A stretch of DNA of 64,000 bases from Nocardia sp. NBC_00508 (GTDB taxonomy: Bacteria > Actinomycetota > Actinomycetes > Mycobacteriales > Mycobacteriaceae), in contig NZ_CP107852.1 in assembly GCF_036346875.1 (NCBI RefSeq), forward strand, positions 1,426,001 through 1,490,000. The letters are read 5' to 3'. This document shows, piece after piece, positions 53,924-62,776 of this stretch; the stretch's first letter is position 1; each line of letters begins with the position of its first letter. The translations under genes and the position numbers were made by a program. The notes below the pieces were generated by a model. That model saw only the letters and a list, made by a program, of their open reading frames with translations, searched no databases and had not been told where the DNA came from.

Positions 53924-54553
53924 TCACCGCTCGTCCAGCAGCTCACGCGTGAGCAGCGCTGTCCACCATGCCTCGACCCGTTCCGGCGGCCAGCCACGTT
54001 CGGCGGTGAGTTCGGAGAAGGCGTCGATGTTGCAGACCGCCGCGTAGATGTCGACGGCGGTCGGCACGTCGATGTCCGCACGCAGCGTGCCCGCGGGCCA
54101 TCCGGACATGACCTGCCGGTGGGCGTCGTCGCCGCGCCGACGGCCGTCGCGATACGCCTGGGCCAGTTCGGGTTCGGTGCGTGCCGCCTCGCGTAGCAGC
54201 ATGATCACGTCGCCCGCTCGCTCATAGAGCCTGCGGTCGTAGGCGACCATGGCGGCCAGTTGCCGACGCGGCTGGGGGGCGGCTTCCAGATCGGCGAGCA
54301 ACAGGGATACGTCGGCGGACAGGTCGGCCGCGTCGGCCAGCGCTTTTGTGAGGCCGGTCTTGTTGCCATAGGCGGCGTAGACCGTCGGCACCGAGACACC
54401 CGCGGTGCGTGCCACGTCACGCACCGTGGTCGCCGCCCAGCCGTTGGCCAAGAACAACTCTCGGGCGGCACGAGCGATCTCGGCACTGGTCTGCTGCGCT
54501 TGGGCGGCGCGGCGCAGCGAGTCGTAGTGGCGTCGGACCGGTTCCGCGGTCAT
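53924..54553 (-). CDS. TetR-family transcriptional regulator
   Basis: 209 residues. Helix-turn-helix at ~23-70 (EIARAARELFLANG, TTVRDVARTAGVSVPTVYAAYGNKTGL). The C-terminal half has LREAARTEPELAQAYRDGRRR, common in TetR_C domains of this group. Divergent from a DUF4386-like membrane protein, with only 37 bp of AT-rich DNA between the start codons, so it probably represses that gene. Confidence 0.93.
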   Translation of the reverse strand: MTAEPVRRHYDSLRRAAQAQQTSAEIARAARELFLANGWAATTVRDVARTAGVSVPTVYAAYGNKTGLTKALADAADLSADVSLLLADLEAAPQPRRQLAAMVAYDRRLYERAGDVIMLLREAARTEPELAQAYRDGRRRGDDAHRQVMSGWPAGTLRADIDVPTAVDIYAAVCNIDAFSELTAERGWPPERVEAWWTALLTRELLDER

Positions 54554-54577
54554 GGTTTCCCTTTCGTTTTACTCTGC

Positions 54578-54590
54578 TTATATTAAATAT
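54578..54590. promoter_or_regulatory. AT-rich divergent promoter/operator
   Basis: TATATTAAATAT is near-palindromic. On the plus strand TATATT (54579-54584) would start transcription at or next to the ATG at 54591, giving a leaderless message. On the minus strand TATAAG serves the TetR gene, which has AAAGGG before its start. Binding here by TetR would block both. Confidence 0.5.
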
Positions 54591-55289
54591 ATGACAGAAA
54601 AATCGAAAAGCGCACCGCCCTTCACTCGGGTCGGCGGACTGGCGGGCCTCGGCTTCGCGCTGGTCATCGTCGGCGCGAACCTGATCCTCGAACCCGCGGG
54701 CATGCCACGGTTCGGCGCCGATATCGCCGACGCGGAGACCTTCTTCGCCGATGCGGCGAGACCCGTTCGACTGTCGTCGGTGTTCCTTCCCGCGGCGTGG
54801 GTGTGCGTCATCCTGTTCGGCGCCGCAGTGGTCGCCGTGCTATGGCCGCGTGAGCGGGCGCTGGGGTCGGCCTGGTCGCTGGTCGGTTTCGCAGGACTTC
54901 TGCTACAGAACAGCACCTTCGTCGGCGTGGCCGCCACGCGACTCGCGCTGGCACACAGCAGCGGCGATGCCGCAGGACTCTGGGCTCTGCACAACGCGCT
55001 TTTCGCGCTCAACGGCACCTTTCTCGCCGTGGCCATGCTCGGATTCTCCCTCGGCGGATGGCGTTGCGGACTCATCCGCCGCTGGCATGCCCTCCTCGGG
55101 CTGATCGCGGCTGCCGGTCAATTCGGCTGGGCGACAGCGGGTCCGCTCGTACTCGACCACGTCACCCCACTCGGCATGCTGGGCCTGGTGAGCTGGCTGC
55201 TGTGGGTCGCCTGGATCGCGACGTATGGCATCACGCTGATGCGGCTGCCTGCCCGGCAGCCCGATATCGCGCAGCCTGTTTCAGCATGA
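54591..55289 (+). CDS. DUF4386-like multi-spanning membrane protein
   Basis: 232 residues from the ATG at 54591. Six hydrophobic helices are visible, including LAGLGFALVIVGANLIL, the long VFLPAAWVCVILFGAAVVAV and the terminal LGLVSWLLWVAWIATYGITL. The pattern resembles DUF4386 proteins of unknown function. No ribosome-binding site precedes it, consistent with a leaderless transcript. Likely repressed by the divergent TetR protein. Confidence 0.8.
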   Translation: MTEKSKSAPPFTRVGGLAGLGFALVIVGANLILEPAGMPRFGADIADAETFFADAARPVRLSSVFLPAAWVCVILFGAAVVAVLWPRERALGSAWSLVGFAGLLLQNSTFVGVAATRLALAHSSGDAAGLWALHNALFALNGTFLAVAMLGFSLGGWRCGLIRRWHALLGLIAAAGQFGWATAGPLVLDHVTPLGMLGLVSWLLWVAWIATYGITLMRLPARQPDIAQPVSA

Positions 55290-55587
55290 ATCGAGCACTA
55301 TGGGGTCGGTAGATTGCGGGGTCCCGTCCGGTCGGCCCCCAGTTTCGCCGTCCCGGCTGCTGCTGCCTGCGAGCTTCACTGTGTCTCGACGATCGGGACC
55401 GGGTGAATCACCTGTCCGGAACCCGGGCATACGGGCAGGAGTGCCGTGATCGACGCCCTCTATGCCCACCAGCCGGATGGCGCGGTGATCGACCTGGCCA
55501 GTGACCAGGTGGCCCAGCAGTCACCGGATGGAATTGTGGCCCAAGCGCATCCGCTGCGGGTGGTCGCCGACCGCGATGGTGGCGACA

Positions 55588-56802
55588 TCATCCGGCGGTC
55601 GGATACTTGGCGAGTTCGGTTCTGGCCACGACCCCGAGGTGGACCTCGTCGGGGCCGTCGGTGAGCCGCTGGGCTCGGGCCGCCGCCGCGGCGGCGGCAA
55701 GGGGGTAGTCCTCCGACAGTCCGGCGGCGCCGTGCAAATGGACGGCCATGTCGATCACCCCGCAGGCCATCGCGGGGACCGCTGCCTTGATCTGGGACAG
55801 TTCGGCTGCCGCCGCGAGCGAGCCCACGGTGTCCAGCCGCCATGCGGCATGGCGGACGTGCAGGCGAGCTTGGTCGATGGCGATGCGGGCGCGAGCGATC
55901 CGCTCACGGTTGCCGCCCAGGTTCGCCAGCGGTTTACCGAACGCGGTGCGCTGGACGGCCCGTGTGCAGGCGAGTTCGATGGCGCGCTCGGCGAGCCCGA
56001 TCAGCCGCATGCACAGATGGATCCGGGCGGGGCCGAGCATCTGCTGGGCGATCAGGAACCCTTGCCCCGCTCTGCCGATGATCGCTTCGACCGGTAGCCG
56101 CACATCAGTGAAGGAAACTTCGGCGTAACCGCTCGGCTCGTTGCGGTAGCCATAGACCGACAGCATCCGCTCGACCCGGACACCTGGCGTGTCCAGCGGC
56201 ACCAGCACCAGCGAGTAGCGGGTATGCCGGTCGGCCATGGGAAACGTCAGACCGGACACGACCGCGAACCGGCAATCGGGATGCCCGATCCCGGTACACC
56301 ACCATTTGCGACCGTCGAGGATCACGCTGTCCCCGTCGAGAGTGGCGGTGGCGGCCAGGTTGGTCGCATCCGAAGACGCCGCGTCGGGCTCGGACATACA
56401 GAACGCGGAGCGGATTTCGCCGTTCAGTAGTGGTTCGAGCCAGCGTTTCTGCTGCTCGGCGCTGCCGTGCCGAAGCAGCATCTCGGCGTTGCCTGCGTCG
56501 GGGGCATGGCAGTTGAAGACTTCCGGTGCGAACAACGACCGGCCCATGGCTTCGGCCAGTGGCGCGTACTCGACGTTGGTCAGGTCCTGGCCGTAGCCGG
56601 GATCGGGCAGGTAGAGATTCCACAGGCCCTCGGATCGCGCACGCTGCCTGAGCTCGGGCAGGAACTCGGGCACCGCCCACGGATCACCTTGCCGCCGTAA
56701 AGCGTCGAAGTATTCCTGCTCACGAGGCAGGATCTGCTCGTCCAGGAAGGCGGTGACGCGTTTCAGATACTCGGTGGGCTTCGGGTCGAGTGAGAGTTCC
56801 AC
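55588..56802 (-). CDS. Acyl-CoA dehydrogenase
   Basis: 404 residues. Oxidises acyl-CoA at the alpha-beta position with FAD. Motifs: the N-terminal helix EQYLDEQILPRE-like region (VTAFLDEQILPREQEYF), FCMSEPDAASSDATNLAATA (FAD loop), GRKWWCTG, and the C-terminal AAVPAMACGVIDMAVHLHGAAG. Long- or branched-chain specificity is likely but not proven. Last gene of a minus-strand operon headed by the monooxygenase remnant; it starts 24 bp after the DUF305 gene. Confidence 0.93.
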   Translation of the reverse strand: MELSLDPKPTEYLKRVTAFLDEQILPREQEYFDALRRQGDPWAVPEFLPELRQRARSEGLWNLYLPDPGYGQDLTNVEYAPLAEAMGRSLFAPEVFNCHAPDAGNAEMLLRHGSAEQQKRWLEPLLNGEIRSAFCMSEPDAASSDATNLAATATLDGDSVILDGRKWWCTGIGHPDCRFAVVSGLTFPMADRHTRYSLVLVPLDTPGVRVERMLSVYGYRNEPSGYAEVSFTDVRLPVEAIIGRAGQGFLIAQQMLGPARIHLCMRLIGLAERAIELACTRAVQRTAFGKPLANLGGNRERIARARIAIDQARLHVRHAAWRLDTVGSLAAAAELSQIKAAVPAMACGVIDMAVHLHGAAGLSEDYPLAAAAAAARAQRLTDGPDEVHLGVVARTELAKYPTAG

Positions 56803-56826
56803 GGAATTGCCTCTTATTGCTCGAAA

Positions 56827-57492
56827 TCACGGATAAGGCAGTGCGGCGCCGTGGCGCACGGTCAGCATTGCGGTCATGACACCGATCTCGTTGCTTTGGT
56901 CCTGCGCCATGCGCAGTGCGACCTTGCGGATCGGCTCCGCGGTCAGCGGGTCGTCGAACGCCGCCCGCGTCATGTCCAGGCCGCCGCGATGATGGCGAAT
57001 CATCAACTGCAGGAACAAGATTTCTCCTTCGACGCCGTGCGATCCGCCCAGCCGGGCGATCTCGTCGATACTCGCCATCCCTGGCATGGATGCCGCATTG
57101 TGGTGCTGCCCCGCCGCGTGCTGGTCCGTGCCGTGCATCCACGCCATCGGTTCGGGCGCGGTGAGCGGCCGGTCGAACAGCAGCAGCCAGCCGTGCATCA
57201 TCGCGATCTCGGCGGCTTGGGCGATCTCGATCCGATCGGCCAGCACCCGCACCTGCCGATCGGCATCGCCCGGCAACGTGTGCGCCAGCAGCAACGCTTG
57301 CGCGTGATGGGCCGACATGTCTTGCGCGAAGCCGATATCGACCGATGACAGTCGCATCGTTCCGCGATCTGCGTGGCTGCGCTCAGCGTGCCACCAGTTC
57401 CCGGCGCCCGACGCGGCCGACACCAGCAGTGCCAGCGCGCCGAGATACACCACCAGCTGCGCGATCGCCGGTCGGCGCGCCTCATGAGCCAA
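56827..57492 (-). CDS. DUF305-family exported protein
   Basis: 221 residues. The start is TTG at 57492, supported by AGGAG seven bases upstream, and it overlaps the LVIVD gene's stop by 11 bp. One N-terminal membrane helix (LVVYLGALALLVSAASGAG). DUF305 motifs: DIGFAQDMSAHHAQALLLA, MHGWLL, and LMIRHHRGGLDMTRAA with a final QSNEIGVMTAM. The His/Met-rich pairs suggest metal binding in the periplasm. Confidence 0.88.
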   Translation of the reverse strand: MAHEARRPAIAQLVVYLGALALLVSAASGAGNWWHAERSHADRGTMRLSSVDIGFAQDMSAHHAQALLLAHTLPGDADRQVRVLADRIEIAQAAEIAMMHGWLLLFDRPLTAPEPMAWMHGTDQHAAGQHHNAASMPGMASIDEIARLGGSHGVEGEILFLQLMIRHHRGGLDMTRAAFDDPLTAEPIRKVALRMAQDQSNEIGVMTAMLTVRHGAALPYP

Positions 57493-59038
57493 TGGTCGAC
57501 TCCTGATCCACCGGCGGGGTGTACACGTCGTTGTCCAGTTGCAGGGCCAGGAATCCGTTGTCGCTGCAGGTCGTCCAGATCTGGGTGCCGTGGAAGGTCG
57601 GCGGCGACATACACCAGTCCGACGACAGATCACCGAAGGCCACCTGCCCGGCGCGCGGACCGAACGCCACCGCCGGATCGAACTTGCCGTCCACGATCGC
57701 CTTGGTGACGGCCAGGACGTCGTTGAGCGGCAGGCCGAGCAGTTCCGCCCAAGCGTGCGAGGAGTTCGTCAACTGTAGATTGCGGCCGGTCTGCGCGGGC
57801 GGGTTGTAATAGGCGATCTCCCGGATGTGGTACGGATCGCGGACATCGAAGACCCGGATGCCCGACGACATCCACGAACACGCCAGCGCCGTCGGATCAT
57901 TCGGGCGGTCTGCGACGCAGTAGTGCGCGTCGTAGGTCTGGAACGAACCGCCCGAGGCGGAGCGGAACTTGGCGTCGGTGTGCTCGGGCAGGTTGATTTC
58001 CAGCTTGATCTGCGCCACCTGTTTCGCGTGCGCGGGATCGGATACATCGAACACCTTCACTCCGCCCGAACTCGCCTCATCGGACGAGAAGATATGCGGC
58101 ACACCACGGTAGGTGACCGGAACGCTCTGCTGGTTGAACAGCCCATCGGTCCACAGATAGGTGCCCAGCTCGGGCACTTGAGGATGCGGGTCCCGGCGCT
58201 GCACGGCGCTGATGTCCAGGATGGTGATGCCCGCCTGCACCGACAGGTACATCGTGTTGCCGTCGGGGCTGATACCGAACCCGTGCTCGGCCAAGGATCG
58301 GACGCTCTGCCAGATGACGCGCGGATCGGCCGGGTCGGCGATATCGATGGCCGTCAGCAGACCGGGCGCGAGACCGGAGGCCCAGTAGGTTCTGCCGTCG
58401 GGCGAGAATCCACCCTCGTGGGAGGTGAACGGCAGCGGCATGGTCAGCTCGGTGCCCGCGCGCCGATTCAGCAGCCTCGGGTGCTCGCAGTCGGAGATGT
58501 CGTACACCGAGAAGTAGCCGCCGCCCTGGCCGAAGAGGCCGACCGCGGTCGCGGCGAGCAGTTTGCGCTCCTGGTTGACCTTCATCGACTCCCATGTGCC
58601 GCCCACCATCCCGGGCTCGTTCAGGGAGCCGGCGAGCCGGGGTCTGCCCGGATCCGACACGTCGACGACCTGCACTCCGGGCGTGTCGATATTCGGCAGG
58701 TTTCCGGGGAAGAAGGTGCTGGTGTAGGAGCAGTGATCGAACGTCGCCGATACCACACCCCCGCCCCGATCCTGCAGACCGCCGACCAGCGACAAATTGC
58801 ACCGATAGCCCTGGGTGCTGCGCAGATTGTTGCGGTCCTCGGCCGGAACATCGCCCTGCAGACCGGTTTCCGGCAACGACCCCGGCCCGCACTCGGCGCG
58901 CGGCGCGGCGACAGTGCCGACCTCGCCGAGATAGAACGTCTCGGCCCGCGCGCCCGGCACGATCGCCGAGCTCACCGAAAATGCCAGCACCGCAACAACG
59001 ATTGCGTTCCTGCGGTGCCGATGACGGATAGGCACCAT
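57482..59038 (-). CDS. Secreted LVIVD-repeat beta-propeller protein
   Basis: 518 residues from the ATG at 59038, with GGAGG eight bases before it. Signal peptide ~1-33. Repeated VFDVSDP, IDIADPADP and VVDVSDPGRP units at ~60-residue spacing give the LVIVD propeller. Cysteines (CGPGS, DHCSY, DCEHP, HYCVAD, WTTCSD) suggest disulphides. It is translated together with the DUF305 protein, a pairing seen in other actinobacteria, so the two may form a periplasmic complex. The function is unknown. Confidence 0.9.
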   Translation of the reverse strand: MVPIRHRHRRNAIVVAVLAFSVSSAIVPGARAETFYLGEVGTVAAPRAECGPGSLPETGLQGDVPAEDRNNLRSTQGYRCNLSLVGGLQDRGGGVVSATFDHCSYTSTFFPGNLPNIDTPGVQVVDVSDPGRPRLAGSLNEPGMVGGTWESMKVNQERKLLAATAVGLFGQGGGYFSVYDISDCEHPRLLNRRAGTELTMPLPFTSHEGGFSPDGRTYWASGLAPGLLTAIDIADPADPRVIWQSVRSLAEHGFGISPDGNTMYLSVQAGITILDISAVQRRDPHPQVPELGTYLWTDGLFNQQSVPVTYRGVPHIFSSDEASSGGVKVFDVSDPAHAKQVAQIKLEINLPEHTDAKFRSASGGSFQTYDAHYCVADRPNDPTALACSWMSSGIRVFDVRDPYHIREIAYYNPPAQTGRNLQLTNSSHAWAELLGLPLNDVLAVTKAIVDGKFDPAVAFGPRAGQVAFGDLSSDWCMSPPTFHGTQIWTTCSDNGFLALQLDNDVYTPPVDQESTIGS

Positions 59039-59067
59039 CGCCCGACCTCCGAAATTTCTCCTGTGCT

Positions 59068-59907
59068 TCACGAAATGACGTTTCCTGCAGGGTCATCCCC
59101 TCGCTCGCTGCCCCCCGGGATTCCGTAGCGGGCCCGATAGCGAGCCAGATTCCGCCGGGCCAGACGCCCGATGTGCGGCAGAAGTCGCAGCGTCACCCCG
59201 GGGGCGAGCATGCCGATCTTCACCAGCCAGCCGTCGGCTCCCGGCACGTTCGTCTCCACGCGTGGCCGGTTCACCAACGCGACGACGCGTTCGGCGATGT
59301 CGTCCGCCGCCAACGGCGTGCCGAGGAAGGCCAGCGGCGAACCCCCGGTCGCGGCCTCGTACCGCAGCATCGGAGTGTCGACCGCACCCGGATTCACGAT
59401 GCTGACCTGGACACCGGTCCTCCGGGTCCCGGCTGCCAGTGACAGCAGAAACCCGCGCAGCCCGAACTTCGAGGCGCTGTAGCCGGGACACTCGGCCAGC
59501 GGCAGCATCGAGGCCAGCGACACTACCGCGACGATGTGCCCACCCGCCGCGCGCAGTGCGGGAAAGAGAGTGTGGGTCAGCAACATCGGCCCGACCATGT
59601 CGACGCCGACCTCGCGATCGATCTCGTCCGTGGCGACCTGCTCGAACGGCGTCGTCACGACGACTCCCGCGGCGTGCACGAGCAGTTCACACCGGCAGCC
59701 GACGGCGGTGGCGATCTCGCGCGTCCGCGGCGGGTCGGTGATATCGCACGGATAGGGCATGATCCGCGCCGAGGCGTCCTCGCACAGCGCTTTCAAGCCG
59801 ACCTCATCGATGTCGACGGCCAGGATGTCGTATCCGTTGCGGGCCAGGCGTCGGCAGATCGCCGCACCGATCGCCCCGGCCGCGCCGGTCACCACCGCCT
59901 GAGCCAT
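59068..59907 (-). CDS. Short-chain dehydrogenase (SDR)
   Basis: 279 residues. The ATG at 59907 shares a base with the stop of the monooxygenase remnant (TGATG). Cofactor motif TGAAGAIGAAI, DID at the end of strand 2 (NAD-preferring Asp), HAAGV, VSLASM (Ser) and YSASK (Y-x3-K), plus the C-terminal GWLVKIGMLAPG. Similar SDRs sit beside flavin monooxygenases in mycobacterial mymA-type operons. Substrate unknown; likely a lipid or ketone. Confidence 0.92.
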   Translation of the reverse strand: MAQAVVTGAAGAIGAAICRRLARNGYDILAVDIDEVGLKALCEDASARIMPYPCDITDPPRTREIATAVGCRCELLVHAAGVVVTTPFEQVATDEIDREVGVDMVGPMLLTHTLFPALRAAGGHIVAVVSLASMLPLAECPGYSASKFGLRGFLLSLAAGTRRTGVQVSIVNPGAVDTPMLRYEAATGGSPLAFLGTPLAADDIAERVVALVNRPRVETNVPGADGWLVKIGMLAPGVTLRLLPHIGRLARRNLARYRARYGIPGGSERGDDPAGNVIS

Positions 59908-60245
59908 CACGCCACCCGCGCGGTGCCGGCGCCGGCGGCACGCATGTCCAACCGGGTCGGATCGCCCTGCAACAGGCGCAGCAGCGCCTGGAACACCGGC
60001 CGCTCCACGCGGCGTGGCAACTCGGGCCCGCGCATACCGAAAACGTCTGCGGGAACATCGAATACGTGTTTCGGGATCACGTGATATCCGCGCCGAACGC
60101 TGACGAAGGTCGCGTCGGCGGTGGTGGCCGCACCACAGACATCACGCTGCCGCTCGTAGTGGTCGTACTCGATGCCCAGCCGACGCAATGCACGCGCGGT
60201 CGAGCGCCCGGACGGTCCTGCCCCGACGATGCATACCCGATCCAT
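59907..60245 (-). pseudogene. Internally deleted flavin-containing monooxygenase
   Basis: 112 residues remain. The N-terminal FAD motif (VCIVGAGPSGRSTARALRRL) and YERQRD are followed directly by an internal segment normally ~170 residues further on (RRGYHVIPKHVF, LLRLLQGDPTR). The reading frame then stops, losing the C-terminal half. The join is in frame, the start codon and GGGAG site are intact, and the stop couples to the SDR gene. It therefore looks like an in-frame deletion that keeps the operon translated. It is not an active enzyme. Confidence 0.75.
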
Positions 60246-60344
60246 GGCCTGCTCCCTTCGTGCCGATCAGTGAAGCGCGCCGATACCGCTCTCCGGGAGG
60301 GCCGCGACGGTTAACCTGGGGGGCAAACCGGACAGGTTGGAGGT

Positions 60345-61361
60345 GTGCGGATGCACGATGACCCCACCCTGACCGGTGCGGTCATCCCCCCGACCGCGCT
60401 CGGGGGCGTGCTCGAGATCGCCGACCGGCACGCAATCGTCACCGATACGTGGTTTGCCGGTACCGGACTGTCGCGCGCGCAGCTGGCGACACCGGACACG
60501 AAAGTCTCGTTCCGACAAGCCGCTACCGTGCTGCGCCGGGCACTACGGGCACTGCCTCCGGGCCCGATCGGTATCCGGGCCGGTAGTCGGGACGTGCAGT
60601 TGTCGTTCGGCATGCTCGGCTTCGCCATCCGGTGCTGCCGCACCGGCGCCGAGGCACTCGCCATCGGCCTCGAACTGCATCAGGCCGCGGGGAGCCTGAT
60701 GGATTTCGAGTCCGAGCGATTCGGGGCCGAGTTCGCGATCCGGATGACCGAACGCGCTCCGGAACCGGAACTGCTGCCGTTTCTGTGCGAGGACGCCTGC
60801 TGCAGCACATCGGTGCTGATCCGCGCCGTGCTCGGCGCCGACATCGCCGCCACCCGGCTGGAATTCACCTATCCGGCCCCGGCGTACGCCGCGGACTACC
60901 GGCGTGCGTTCCGCTGCCCGGTGCAGTTCGGCGCCGACGCCAACCGCATCTACTTCCCTGCCGACCTGCTCACCCGCCGGATCCCGACCCACAACCCCAC
61001 CGAACTGCCCACCGCGCTCGCGGCCGCCCGCCGGCTCCTCGGTCTCGCCGACGTCCGCTCCGATATCGTCGCCACGGTCGAGTCACTACTCCGCACGAAC
61101 CTGCGCCGGCCGATGACCATGGTCGATGTCGCGGCGCGGCTCAACATCACCGAACGCACCCTCCGACGGCGGCTCGCCGACGCCGGACAGCAGTTCGGTG
61201 CGGTCCGCGACCAGGTCCGCCACGAACGCGCGGCGCTGCTGCTGCGCGAATCCGGCCAATCGATCGCCGAAATCGCAGCGGCCGTCGGATTCAGCGACGC
61301 CCGAGAGTTCCGCCGCGCCTACCTTCGCTGGACCGGCCGGCCGCCCAGTGCCGACCGATAG
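60345..61361 (+). CDS. AraC-family regulator with arabinose-binding-like N-terminal domain
   Basis: 338 residues from GTG 60345, with GGAGG upstream. The N-terminal ~210 residues fit the OruR/VirS-type sensor domain (SFGMLGFAIRCCRTGAEALAI, IYFPADLLTRRIP). The C-terminal AraC helix-turn-helix pair is TMVDVAARLNITERTLRRRL and QSIAEIAAAVGFSDAREFRRAY. It is divergent from the monooxygenase-remnant/SDR/LVIVD/DUF305/acyl-CoA dehydrogenase operon, its probable target, like VirS and the mymA operon in mycobacteria. Confidence 0.92.
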   Translation: MRMHDDPTLTGAVIPPTALGGVLEIADRHAIVTDTWFAGTGLSRAQLATPDTKVSFRQAATVLRRALRALPPGPIGIRAGSRDVQLSFGMLGFAIRCCRTGAEALAIGLELHQAAGSLMDFESERFGAEFAIRMTERAPEPELLPFLCEDACCSTSVLIRAVLGADIAATRLEFTYPAPAYAADYRRAFRCPVQFGADANRIYFPADLLTRRIPTHNPTELPTALAAARRLLGLADVRSDIVATVESLLRTNLRRPMTMVDVAARLNITERTLRRRLADAGQQFGAVRDQVRHERAALLLRESGQSIAEIAAAVGFSDAREFRRAYLRWTGRPPSADR

Positions 61362-61474
61362 ATTCGCCCTCCCCGACTCCGACCCGCATTTCGACCGCTT
61401 CCGTACCGAATTCGGCATCGCCGTGCCTGACCGATGCCTTCCCAGGGGTGACGGCGGCGGCGGATGCTGTCACG

Positions 61475-61945
61475 ATGGCGCGGATGATTGTCAGGCTTGC
61501 ACGGGAAGACGACCTCGCCGGACTTCTCGAACTGGCGGGGCAGGTCGAGCACTGGTTCGGCCCGATGGTCGACGACGCCGGATTCCATGCGGCGGTGCGG
61601 CGGCACATTCGGGCGGGCACGGCGCTCGTCGCCCGGTCTGCCGGGGCCGAAGTGCTCGGCGGCCTCATGTTCGGCGCGCAGCCACCGACCTACCGCGTGG
61701 AGTGGTTGGTCGTCGCGGAGCAGGCGCGCGGGCACGGCATCGGACGAGCCTTGACCACGGACGCGATACGCCGACACGTGCGCTGCCCCGGCACACTCGA
61801 GGCGGTCACCTTCGGGGCCGATCACCCCGGCGCGGCAGCCAGCGGCGCTCGTGCGTTCTACGAGCGCATGGGCTTCGATCCCGCGGAAGCCGCGGCTCCC
61901 GGGCCGGAAGGCGGTTCACGGCAGGTCTACCGGCGGCGTATCTGA
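61475..61945 (+). CDS. GNAT-family N-acetyltransferase
   Basis: 156 residues from the ATG at 61475 (MARMIVRLARED). The acetyl-CoA-binding loop is VVAEQARGHGIGRALTTDAI; a GAAASGARAFYERMGF motif follows. The acceptor is unknown. It converges on the Ala-rich protein gene. Confidence 0.88.
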   Translation: MARMIVRLAREDDLAGLLELAGQVEHWFGPMVDDAGFHAAVRRHIRAGTALVARSAGAEVLGGLMFGAQPPTYRVEWLVVAEQARGHGIGRALTTDAIRRHVRCPGTLEAVTFGADHPGAAASGARAFYERMGFDPAEAAAPGPEGGSRQVYRRRI

Positions 61946-61963
61946 GGGACGCCTGCCGGATGA

Positions 61964-62707
61964 TCACCGTCCCCGGAAGGCGCGCCAGAGGATGAAGGCC
62001 AGGACCGCGGCAGGCGCTGCCGCCAGAATGGGCTTGTCACGGACCGTGTCCAGGAGCGTGCGGCCCGGGTGGGCCAAAGACTCGGGGAGTCCAGCCGCGC
62101 CCAGTTCAGCAGCGCTTGCGGCGTTGGCCTCCGCCAGCTCGGCACGCTCGGCGGCGCGTTGAGCGGATTCGTCCACCTCTGCCGCGGCCTGCTGGGTCCG
62201 GTCCTCCGCAGTCAGCCGTGCGGCGGTCTGCGGCTCCGCCTGTTGTGCGGCTCCGGCGGCGGCGCCACGCACCTCACCAGCCTCTCGCCCTGCGGCGGCC
62301 GCCTCCGCCAGCGGCGCCGCTCCGGCGCCGCTCATCGCAGCAGCGGCCTCTTCCGTCTCGCGCCCTGCGGCTGGCGTCTCCAAGCCCGTCATACCTGCCA
62401 CTCCGGCTGCAGCACCGCCCACCTCAGCAGCGGTGTCTTCCGCCTCACGCCCCGGGATCGGCGCCTCCAACCCCGTCATACCTGGCACTCCAGTGGTGGG
62501 GCCGCCCACTTCTGGCGTCGTCTCGTCCGCCTGTCGCCCTGCGGTCGCCGCCTCCGGCTCCGCCTGCTCGGGTTCCTTCGCAGCGTGGCGGGCGGAACCG
62601 GCAGTGTGGTCATCTTGCTGCCCGGTCTCGGCTGTCTCTCCACGGGAGGTATCGGCGAGGTCATGGACGCCGTCGGTCTCCGGATCCGCGGGTTTGTGTT
62701 CGTTCAT
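61964..62707 (-). CDS. Ala/Glu/Gly-rich repeat protein with C-terminal membrane anchor
   Basis: 247 residues. The N-terminal ~160 residues contain an imperfect ~33-residue repeat (pieces such as GVPGMTGLEAP, GVAGMTGLETP, AGRETEEAAA). A long Ala/Glu helix (~165-215) and one C-terminal hydrophobic helix (ILAAAPAAVLAFILW) with a basic end follow. No family is recognised. The design suggests a tail-anchored, coiled-coil-like spacer. Coding is supported by a clear start and composition. Confidence 0.7.
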   Translation of the reverse strand: MNEHKPADPETDGVHDLADTSRGETAETGQQDDHTAGSARHAAKEPEQAEPEAATAGRQADETTPEVGGPTTGVPGMTGLEAPIPGREAEDTAAEVGGAAAGVAGMTGLETPAAGRETEEAAAAMSGAGAAPLAEAAAAGREAGEVRGAAAGAAQQAEPQTAARLTAEDRTQQAAAEVDESAQRAAERAELAEANAASAAELGAAGLPESLAHPGRTLLDTVRDKPILAAAPAAVLAFILWRAFRGR

Positions 62708-62776
62708 CGCTGTCTCCTGTCCTCGGCTGCGCGGCGCCGGACAGATTTTCCTGGATGCCGTCGATGCCCGGTTACC

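Noticed and set aside
55446..55664. Plus-strand 72-residue ORF (start MIDALYAHQPDG)
   Set aside because: The first 50 residues look somewhat protein-like, but it runs into the antisense of the acyl-CoA dehydrogenase gene with an Arg/Gly/Pro-rich end and no ribosome-binding site.
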